Shown: piece after piece, positions 1-4,904 of the stretch
Layout of the letters: the number at the start of each line of letters is the position of its first letter
Numbering within the stretch: the first letter of the stretch is position 1
Origin: Bacillota bacterium
GTDB lineage: Bacteria > Bacillota > Clostridia > Acetivibrionales > DSM-1351
Direction of reading: 5' to 3'
Assembly (NCBI GenBank): GCA_023436515.1
Contig: JAEZIV010000016.1
Span: 1 to 12,724 of the forward strand
Length of the DNA: 12,724 bases
Position numbers and translations under genes: made by a program
Notes under the pieces: generated by a model
What the model was told of the DNA's origin: nothing
Databases searched by the model: none
The model's input: the letters and a program-made list of their open reading frames with translations, nothing else

Positions 1-1570
1 GATTCCTGACGATATCCATGCCAACTCCCCGTCCCGAGACGTCACTGACAGCTTTTGCTGTAGAGACGCCTGTATGGAATATTAGATTCACCGCTTCATT
101 GTCGGATAAGCCATCTGCCTCCTGCTGGGTAATGATTTGCTTCCTGACTGCCGCTTCCTTGATTTTCTTTGCATTTATGCCTGCACCATCGTCTTCAATG
201 GTAAGAATAACGTGGTTTTCCTGGTGAAATGCAGTGACTCGGAGCACTCCCTTTATGGGTTTTCCGGCTTTCAGACGTTCTTCCTTTGTTTCCAGGCCAT
301 GATCAAGGGCGTTTCTGATTATATGGATCATGGGATCATTAATTTCTTCGATAATGGTTCTGTCCATCTCGGTTTCTCCACCCTCAAGTATTAACTCAAT
401 CTCCTTATCCAGAGATTGTGCCAAATCCCTTACCATTCGCGGGAAACGATTAAATAATTGCTGTATTGGTAACATACGGGCCTTCATAACCCCCTCTTGA
501 AGTTCACTGATTACCCTTGAAACATGATTGGATATTCCCATTAAATCGTCAATTGCATCATCAGAAGGGTATCGATTATATAAGGTATTTCCGACCTGGG
601 CTATTCTGGTTTGCTCTATTACTAGCTCACCCACCAGATTCATCATTTTTTCAAGGCGTTCCACATCAACCCGGACAGTTTGAGCAATCTTTTTTTCTGT
701 ACCAGGTGACCTTTGAGCATCTCTAGCTTCAAGGCCTTCATCCACATCCTTATCAGACTTTACGGACTCTTCCTTCTTCGTATTAATATCGTAAGGCTGG
801 ACCTTGACTCCCTCAATATCCATTATTTCAATTTGTGCTTTTGACTGAAGAGTGCCTGAATCGAGCTCCGATATGACAAGATAAGAAACTTCTCTGATAT
901 CGGCATCGTCACTGAGTTCGAGAATATTAGGCTTTGTATCAATAACAGTGCTTATTTCATTGAAGTAGTTGAGAATTAGGTAGGCACGAGTGACTTTCAT
1001 AGGGCTCTCTTCAAGAATTCTAACTGTGCAATTCAGATTATGTAATCCATTTTCTACTGCTTTTACCATCAAGGCTTCTTTATCCCGAGAAATCTCAAAC
1101 TCAGCTGCTGTAATGAGCCTATCGGGGATAACTTCCCGTTTTACTTCATCGATTTTTGTTTGAAACTCTTTCAATTCACCGGATAATATCTGTCTTAAAG
1201 CATTTAAGGTAGATGATATATCCGTTCTTATATCCTTCCTGTCTGTTGAAAAATCTTCCTTCAGCATTCTTAAATGATCTGCACATTGAAAGAGTATATT
1301 GATAACAGGTCTACTAGCTTTTAAAAGATTATTTCTTATTCTATCTAGAACATTTTCCATCTCATGTGTAAGGTGTTTCATCTTTTCAAATCCCATTGCT
1401 GATGAAGAACCTTTTAATGTATGAGCTACTCGAAAGATTTTTTGGATAACCTCGGGTGATTCACCCTCTTTCTCCAACTCCAATATGCTACCCTCAAGGA
1501 GCTGAAGCTGTTCTTCCACTTCATCAAGAAATGCTCCAATCATTTCAGAACTTTCATATACCGAGGACAT
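1..1570 (-). CDS. cheA: Chemotaxis histidine kinase CheA (3'-truncated by window edge)
   Basis: CheA is the cytoplasmic kinase of the receptor-CheW-CheA array; it autophosphorylates on a histidine and passes the phosphate to CheY and CheB. Translating the minus strand from the ATG at 1570 gives 523 uninterrupted residues up to the window edge. Visible in order: a P1 HPt domain with the phospho-accepting His50 in VAHTLKGSSSAMGF; a P2-like CheY/CheB-docking region at about 155-260; a charged linker; the P3 dimerisation helices at about 297-370 (RLEKMMNLVGELV); and the P4 ATPase with N-box NDPMIHIIRNALDHGLE (411-427), G1 DDGAGI (460-465) and G2 SGRGVGMDIV (512-521). The last part of P4 and the CheW-like P5 domain lie beyond the window. 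The start follows a GGTGGT ribosome site and sits 11 bases after the second cheW. Kinase residues look intact, so I expect an active enzyme. Confidence 0.97.
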   Translation of the reverse strand, partial: MSSVYESSEMIGAFLDEVEEQLQLLEGSILELEKEGESPEVIQKIFRVAHTLKGSSSAMGFEKMKHLTHEMENVLDRIRNNLLKASRPVINILFQCADHLRMLKEDFSTDRKDIRTDISSTLNALRQILSGELKEFQTKIDEVKREVIPDRLITAAEFEISRDKEALMVKAVENGLHNLNCTVRILEESPMKVTRAYLILNYFNEISTVIDTKPNILELSDDADIREVSYLVISELDSGTLQSKAQIEIMDIEGVKVQPYDINTKKEESVKSDKDVDEGLEARDAQRSPGTEKKIAQTVRVDVERLEKMMNLVGELVIEQTRIAQVGNTLYNRYPSDDAIDDLMGISNHVSRVISELQEGVMKARMLPIQQLFNRFPRMVRDLAQSLDKEIELILEGGETEMDRTIIEEINDPMIHIIRNALDHGLETKEERLKAGKPIKGVLRVTAFHQENHVILTIEDDGAGINAKKIKEAAVRKQIITQQEADGLSDNEAVNLIFHTGVSTAKAVSDVSGRGVGMDIVRN

Positions 1571-1581
1571 AACACACCACC

Positions 1582-2010
1582 TTATTGTTCATGTAATACC
1601 CTTTCTACTCTTAGAAGGCTGACTACACCCTCTTCTGCTAGTCCAATCCCGTCAAAATAATTGCCGTCAATGCCTGCAATCATATCAGGCGGAGGCTGTA
1701 TATCATTAAATTTTACAACCTGATTTACTTTATCTACAACTATTCCTACCATTTCATCTCTGCTTTGAACTACAACAATACGAGTAGATTTTGTTGCCAG
1801 GTAATCAGAGAGACCAAATCGCTTATGCAGATTTACCACAGGTACAATTTTTCCGCGGAGATTGATAACTCCCTCAAGATAAGCTTTACTATTATACACT
1901 GCAGTAATTTTCTGCATTTTAATAATTTCATAAACATCGGAGATTTTTAATGCATACCTCTCTGTGGCCAGTTCATAGACTACATATTGGCTACTTAATA
2001 ATTCACTCAC
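1582..2010 (-). CDS. cheW: Chemotaxis coupling protein CheW (second copy, next to cheA)
   Basis: CheW links receptors to the P5 domain of CheA. The 142-residue product is a single CheW/SH3-like domain with the family hallmark GVINLRGKIVPVVNL at about residues 47-61 and a later GIVVDKVNQVV segment. The start codon is GTG, placed about 9 bases after an AAAGGGGG ribosome site; no other in-frame start fits. The gene lies between cheY (23 bases upstream) and cheA (11 bases downstream), the usual neighbourhood of the CheW that works with the resident CheA. It is clearly diverged from the other cheW at 12178-12666, which carries an acidic N-terminal extension that this one lacks. Confidence 0.95.
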   Translation of the reverse strand: MSELLSSQYVVYELATERYALKISDVYEIIKMQKITAVYNSKAYLEGVINLRGKIVPVVNLHKRFGLSDYLATKSTRIVVVQSRDEMVGIVVDKVNQVVKFNDIQPPPDMIAGIDGNYFDGIGLAEEGVVSLLRVERVLHEQ

Positions 2011-2033
2011 TCTTCAACCCCCTTTTTAACCCT

Positions 2034-2387
2034 TTACAGTTTACTTAATGTTTCAACAACATAGTCTTCATTCCAAGGCTTTACAATGAATCCTTTGGCT
2101 CCAAGCATTACTGCTTCTCGTACGAAATTCTCCTGCCCCATTGCAGATATCATAATAATTTTTGCATTACTATCAATAGAGCGAATCATCCGCAGAGCTT
2201 CTACTCCATTCATTTCCGGCATGGTGATATCCATAGTAACAATATCAGGATTTAGCTCACCATACTTTTTCACACCAACTACCCCGTTTTCAGCTTCACC
2301 GATCACTTCAAAACCATTCTTTTCAAGGACAGTTTTTAATGCTATACGCATAAAAGAAGCATCATCGACAATAAGTACTCGTTTCAT
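2034..2387 (-). CDS. cheY: Response regulator CheY
   Basis: A stand-alone receiver domain of 117 residues. The acidic pocket (Asp8-Asp9), the phospho-acceptor Asp53 in TMDITMPEMNG, the switch Ser81-Ala82 and Lys103 in KP are all present, so it should be phosphorylatable. In Gram-positive chemotaxis CheY-P binds the flagellar motor switch and is dephosphorylated by CheX, CheC or FliY. It lies first in a tight cheY-cheW-cheA run, which is why I call it CheY rather than a generic receiver. The ATG follows an AAAGGGGG ribosome site by 6 bases. A 110-base gap separates it from the tetR gene upstream; I see no clear terminator there, so it may be co-transcribed with tetR as well as having its own promoter. 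Confidence 0.93.
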   Translation of the reverse strand: MKRVLIVDDASFMRIALKTVLEKNGFEVIGEAENGVVGVKKYGELNPDIVTMDITMPEMNGVEALRMIRSIDSNAKIIMISAMGQENFVREAVMLGAKGFIVKPWNEDYVVETLSKL

Positions 2388-2427
2388 CAGTATCCCCCTT
2401 TCTTAAGTAAAGGCACAAGACTAATAA

Positions 2428-2455
2428 ACTATAATGTCAAAGATATGTTTGTGAA
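2428..2455 (-). promoter_or_regulatory. Candidate sigma-A promoter for cheY-cheW-cheA
   Basis: On the minus strand, TTCACA (2450-2455) lies 16 bases before TATAGT (2428-2433) in the tetR-cheY gap, about 40 bases upstream of the cheY start. The match is only moderate in an A+T-rich stretch, so chance is a real possibility. I found no convincing flagellar sigma-D type site (TAAA-N15-GCCGATAA) here. Confidence 0.3.
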
Positions 2456-2497
2456 AATATTCTTTATGTTTCTTCACTTATTAATTTGTCATCTATG

Positions 2498-3085
2498 TTA
2501 ACATTTTTGGCAGGCTCTCATTATTTTCTCATGTGCTGTAAGAATTCGCTGTTTCAACGGGAAGTTATAATTCCTCATTCTCCATTTAAGACATATTGCT
2601 TGAAAAGTACCGAGAACCACATCAGAAAGGCTTTCTGAATCAATATCGGCATTGATTTCTCCATTCTCTCGACCTTTTTCAACCAGATATGATATGAAAT
2701 TGGTACGGGATTCAAAAATTTCTATAACCTTGTCAGCAACTCCTGCTTCATTCCTCAATACTTCATGTGAATTCTGAATTGCAGTCATAGCTGGATAACT
2801 TTCATAGTACTCTGCAAACCGAGCAATAAAATATGTAATTCCTTCTGTTGCAGACATGTTTTTCATCTCAATGGTTTGCTTGATATCTTCATCAAACTTC
2901 GAATAATAGTTTAAAACACCAAGAATAACATCATTCTTACTGCGGAAATGCTTGTAAAGAGTCCCTTCCGAGACCTCCTGTCTCCGGCAGATCTCCTTTG
3001 TGGACAAGCTTTGAAAACCAAGTTCATCCATAATCTCAATGGATGTAAGTATTATTCTCTCTTTACGTGATATATAGAAGCTCAT
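2498..3085 (-). CDS. TetR-family transcriptional regulator
   Basis: A 195-residue protein, the usual TetR size. The N-terminal helix-turn-helix is clear: SLSTKEICRRQEVSEGTLY followed by KHFRSKNDVIL at about residues 27-55. The remaining all-helical part is a ligand/dimerisation domain too variable to name a ligand. The reading frame is open further upstream to an ATG at 3124, but I chose the ATG at 3085 because a CGGAGG ribosome site precedes it by 7-8 bases, while the longer start would fall inside the operator-like palindrome and has no ribosome site. A strong promoter and the palindrome directly upstream suggest autorepression. It sits in line with, and just upstream of, cheY-cheW-cheA, so it may also affect their expression by read-through; that part is inference. 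Confidence 0.92.
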   Translation of the reverse strand: MSFYISRKERIILTSIEIMDELGFQSLSTKEICRRQEVSEGTLYKHFRSKNDVILGVLNYYSKFDEDIKQTIEMKNMSATEGITYFIARFAEYYESYPAMTAIQNSHEVLRNEAGVADKVIEIFESRTNFISYLVEKGRENGEINADIDSESLSDVVLGTFQAICLKWRMRNYNFPLKQRILTAHEKIMRACQKC

Positions 3086-3099
3086 TTTAAATCCTCCGT

Positions 3100-3125
3100 G
3101 GTGGGTGAGTGACCACTTACCCACC
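3100..3125. promoter_or_regulatory. 26-bp palindrome, probable TetR operator
   Basis: Twelve of thirteen base pairs match across the dyad; the exceptions are 3107/3118 and the central 3112/3113 step. The half-site reads GGTGGGTNAGTG. It lies between the tetR promoter and the tetR ribosome site, about 9 to 34 bases after the expected transcription start, where a bound dimer would block transcription. Length and symmetry are typical of TetR-family operators. Binding by the adjacent regulator is inferred from position. Confidence 0.7.
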
Positions 3126-3140
3126 TACTCTATGTACTAT

Positions 3141-3169
3141 ATTGTATAGGTATATTTCCCCATTGTCAA
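3141..3169 (-). promoter_or_regulatory. Sigma-A promoter of the tetR gene
   Basis: The minus strand has a perfect TTGACA (3164-3169), a 17-base spacer and TACAAT (3141-3146). This is the best housekeeping promoter in the window. Transcription should start near 3134, giving a leader of about 50 bases that contains the operator-like palindrome. Confidence 0.85.
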
Positions 3170-3249
3170 GCATTGTTTTTTTATGTAAAAATTTGTTGAA
3201 TTGGTGCGTATTAAAGCTCCTTTATTGTGTCCTTAGTCATTATAACTAA

Positions 3250-3289
3250 AAGAGCCCGAAGGATGTGAAAACTTATCCTTCAGGCTCTT
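3250..3289 (-). terminator. Intrinsic terminator after the 53-codon ORF
   Basis: Two 7-bp arms (AAGAGCC and GAAGGAT with their complements) are separated by a single mismatch at 3257/3282 and closed by a 10-base loop. On the minus strand the stem is followed by TTTTAG, and the ORF stop codon is only 8 bases upstream. It separates the riboswitch module from the tetR promoter. Confidence 0.85.
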
Positions 3290-3296
3290 CTGGGAG

Positions 3297-3458
3297 TTAA
3301 TAATTTTCTCCTTTTGTGTCTGCAGCAACATCTTCAAAGCAGATCACTAGCTCCTTAAGCTTGTTGCCATAGTCGCTGTTAAGCTTAAGTATGTCCTCTT
3401 TTTTCCCGCTTCTCAGCGCTTCGTTTATCCGTTCAAGTAGAATATCCAATTTATCCAT
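3297..3458 (-). CDS. Small hypothetical protein, 53 aa, downstream of a c-di-GMP riboswitch
   Basis: I do not recognise this protein. Translation from the ATG at 3458 gives 53 residues, mostly helix-forming and charged (LLERINEALRSGKKEDI, then KLKELVICFED), with one cysteine and no signal peptide or membrane segment. The frame is open upstream to 3572, but only the ATG at 3458 has a ribosome site: an excellent GGGAGG about 7 bases before it. The longer frame would also run through an A+T-rich leader and almost reach the upstream terminator. A good ribosome site, a tidy terminator right after the stop, and a riboswitch leader upstream argue that it is real. Its length and helical character resemble small regulatory or adaptor proteins such as the Spo0E type, but the signature residues of that family are missing. 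Function unknown. Confidence 0.7.
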   Translation of the reverse strand: MDKLDILLERINEALRSGKKEDILKLNSDYGNKLKELVICFEDVAADTKGENY

Positions 3459-3570
3459 AGCTCTTCCTCCCTTTTTGCTCAACATATACTTAATAGTTAT
3501 TAATACTTTATTTTTGTTTTTGCTTATACTCCTTGCCAAGCAATAATAAGTTAAAGGCTGAGCTTTTTTC

Positions 3571-3617
3571 AAAAATAAAACAAGCAGGTATTCAAACAGT
3601 GCAAATCGCCTACTTGT
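3571..3617 (-). terminator. Intrinsic terminator of the riboswitch leader
   Basis: A 9-bp stem (3580-3588 with 3609-3617) closes a 20-base loop and is followed on the minus strand by TTTATTTTT. One pair is G-U only on the minus-strand RNA and would be an A-C mismatch on the plus strand, which fixes the direction. It lies between the c-di-GMP riboswitch and the 53-codon ORF, so it can act as the regulated terminator of the leader or as the end of a short RNA of about 260 nt. Confidence 0.75.
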
Positions 3618-3633
3618 AAATAAGTTAGTCCCA

Positions 3634-3729
3634 CCGGCTGTAGGCCGGCAGTGTTGGTTTAGGGCTGAAGTCCCATGAAACAGAATCTACAACACCCAAA
3701 CCGGATTAAAGCCTTAAGGCTTTGCTCCG
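3634..3729 (-). other. Structured leader RNA between riboswitch and terminator
   Basis: Several stems can be drawn on the minus-strand RNA. One is at 3702-3729: a perfect 16-base palindrome at 3708-3723 plus an outer 4-bp CGGA/TCCG stem. A second joins 3695-3702 with 3656-3663 (8 bp, with one G-U that only works on this strand). A third is a 5-bp CCGGC/GCCGG hairpin at 3634-3648 with the loop CTACA. A competing pairing joins GCCTAC (3640-3645) with GTAGGC (3608-3613), which is part of the terminator's 5' arm, so it could serve as an antiterminator. I do not recognise this as a named RNA family. It fits an unusually long expression platform, or a second RNA domain. Confidence 0.5.
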
Positions 3730-3743
3730 TTAGCTTATGTATG

Positions 3744-3819
3744 AGGCAACCCGACTATCCTATCGGAATTCCGACTTAGACTCGTAGCTTTGCGTCATCA
3801 CCTTTAGGTGATTTTGCCT
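3744..3819 (-). promoter_or_regulatory. Cyclic di-GMP-I (GEMM-I) riboswitch aptamer
   Basis: Read on the minus strand, the element has the family landmarks in order. AGGCAA (3814-3819) starts P1. A 6-bp P2 hairpin ATCACC/GGTGAT (3797-3812) has a UAAA loop. The nearly invariant GACGCAAAGC follows at 3787-3796. Next comes a P3 arm with TCTAAG and a TCGG-AATT-CCGA hairpin, and the conserved end GGGTTGCCT closes P1 with TTGCCT (3744-3749). Known members bind c-di-GMP at the three-way junction and usually act by termination or ribosome-site exposure. The loop is normally GNRA (GAAA), so UAAA is a deviation. Its own promoter lies just upstream, and the first gene downstream is the 53-codon ORF at 3458. 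Confidence 0.9.
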
Positions 3820-3840
3820 TTATCTTTATTACTTGAGTTT

Positions 3841-3868
3841 ATTTTAGCATAGTTTATATATTCAATAA
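3841..3868 (-). promoter_or_regulatory. Promoter of the riboswitch transcript
   Basis: On the minus strand an extended -10, TGC-TAAAAT (3841-3849), follows a -35-like TTATTG (3863-3868) by 16 bases (TTTATT with 17 also fits). The predicted start near 3834 places the 5' end about 15 bases before the riboswitch P1 stem, the normal arrangement. It lies just after the cheX stop codon, so the riboswitch RNA can be made independently of the chemotaxis operon upstream. Confidence 0.6.
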
Positions 3869-3890
3869 AAGGTTTTTATTAGATATTACT

Positions 3891-4364
3891 CTAATTATTT
3901 CTATCCAAATAGGATATATCAATATGTATTTGATTTCCATCCTCCAGTATCAGAGGTACGCAAACAACCACACTCCTATGCACACTCATCTGGATGTTGT
4001 CTCCAATAAAGATTGTAGGTGGTGTTATATCAATTTCAATTCCCTTTTGTGAGAAAATGGTTGCAGTGTTACCCAATATCATATTGCATAGTTCACCTAT
4101 TGCACTTTTAGCGATCTCGTCAAGCTCCTCCACCGGCATTCCCATCATCATGGAAGATGCTATCCTTAATGCTGTGAATCTATTAAAGGTGATAACAGCA
4201 CTGCCCATGATCTGGCCGGTTAAGCCTATCAAAACAACTAAATTTTCTTTTGTATAGGGCTCTTCCTTTACAAATATGTTGCCCAGTTTTGGTGAAAACC
4301 CGGTAGTTTGATGTACGATATTCATACTAGCCTCAATAAAAGGGTTAATGTATTCTGCCTTCAT
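3891..4364 (-). CDS. cheX: CheY-P phosphatase CheX
   Basis: CheX-type phosphatases remove phosphate from CheY-P. The 157-residue product has the family's catalytic signature on one helix: Glu91 and Asn94 in AIGELCNMILGN, followed by the usual Pro-Pro about 20 residues on (ITPPTIFIG). One such signature is seen, as in CheX; CheC carries two. The frame is open to an ATG at 4382, but I chose the ATG at 4364 because AGGAG lies 8 bases before it while the upstream ATG has no ribosome site. The gene closes the first block, 131 bases after the response regulator. Its natural substrate could be CheY (2034-2387), the neighbouring 135-aa regulator, or both. Confidence 0.9.
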   Translation of the reverse strand: MKAEYINPFIEASMNIVHQTTGFSPKLGNIFVKEEPYTKENLVVLIGLTGQIMGSAVITFNRFTALRIASSMMMGMPVEELDEIAKSAIGELCNMILGNTATIFSQKGIEIDITPPTIFIGDNIQMSVHRSVVVCVPLILEDGNQIHIDISYLDRNN

Positions 4365-4441
4365 ATTCTTATCTCCTGACATTACTTTATGGTTTAATTA
4401 TCAACACTTTTTACTTCTTAATTACTCACATTTCTGCATAC

Positions 4442-4463
4442 CTCAGGAACTTAAGTACCCGAG
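4442..4463 (-). other. Imperfect hairpin between response regulator and cheX
   Basis: The minus strand reads CTCGGG-T-AC-TTAA-GT-T-CCTGAG: eight pairs, one of them G-U, around a T-T mismatch and a TTAA loop. No T-run follows, so it is not a standard terminator. It may affect mRNA processing or stability in the 131-base gap. The rest of the gap shows a TATAAT-like hexamer without a fitting -35 box. Confidence 0.35.
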
Positions 4464-4495
4464 CATTATATAATAGGGTTTACTCCTGTGTGAGA

Positions 4496-4903
4496 TCAGG
4501 CCATTTCATCCCCTATAAGTCCAAGTTTTTTCATTACTTCAACCAGCTTTTCTGTGTCCAGAGGCTTCGACGCAAAGCCTTCACAGCCCAGCTCGAAGGC
4601 CTTATTGACAAGATCAGTCCCATTTAAAGCAGTTGTCATAATAACCTTGGATCTGCTTTCGGCAGGTATTCCCTTTTGGGTCTCTATATCTCTAATAGTT
4701 TTCAGCACTTTCATACCATCAACCTTTGGCATCATTATATCAAGGCATACAAGGTCGTAAGGACTCTGGCCTTTTAATGAAAACAAAAATGCATCCAAAG
4801 CTTCTATTCCATCAACAACAACATCACATTCTCCATATCGGGATAAAAACTTCTGTAAGAATCTTCTGCTTACTAAATCATCCTCAACGATTAGAATCCG
4901 CAT
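4496..4903 (-). CDS. Single-domain response regulator
   Basis: A 135-residue protein made of one receiver domain and no output domain. Key residues are present: Glu7-Asp8-Asp9, phospho-acceptor Asp55 in CLDIMMPKVDG, Thr91-Ala92 and Lys113 in SKP. It starts one base after the stop of the hybrid kinase, with the ribosome site AAGGAG inside the kinase's last codons, so the two are translationally linked and the regulator is probably the kinase's partner, receiving phosphate from its HPt domain. It is longer than CheY and has an insert before the fourth strand (ETQKGIPAESRSK), so I do not call it CheY. The output could be the motor, competition for phosphate or CheX, or another protein. Confidence 0.92.
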   Translation of the reverse strand: MRILIVEDDLVSRRFLQKFLSRYGECDVVVDGIEALDAFLFSLKGQSPYDLVCLDIMMPKVDGMKVLKTIRDIETQKGIPAESRSKVIMTTALNGTDLVNKAFELGCEGFASKPLDTEKLVEVMKKLGLIGDEMA

Positions 4904-4904
4904 T

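Noticed and set aside
3297..3458. 53-aa ORF as a Spo0E-family phosphatase
   Set aside because: Size and helical pattern resemble Spo0E-like proteins, but the SxxLD signature is absent (the matching place reads NSDYG), so I leave it unnamed.
3459..3572. N-terminal extension of the 53-aa ORF to 91 aa
   Set aside because: The upstream ATG at 3572 lies at the leader terminator's T-run and has no ribosome site, while the internal ATG at 3458 has a GGGAGG site.
3634..3740. Second, tandem c-di-GMP aptamer
   Set aside because: GCAAAGCC occurs again near 3717-3725, but the GACGCAAAGC context, P2 hairpin and closing GGGTTGCCT are missing; it is better explained by a plain hairpin.
4425..4490. Promoter for cheX (TATAAT near 4467, or a sigma-D type site)
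   Set aside because: A TATAAT hexamer is present on the minus strand but no -35 box fits; TAAA followed after 15 bases by CTCGGGTA matches the sigma-D -10 too poorly.
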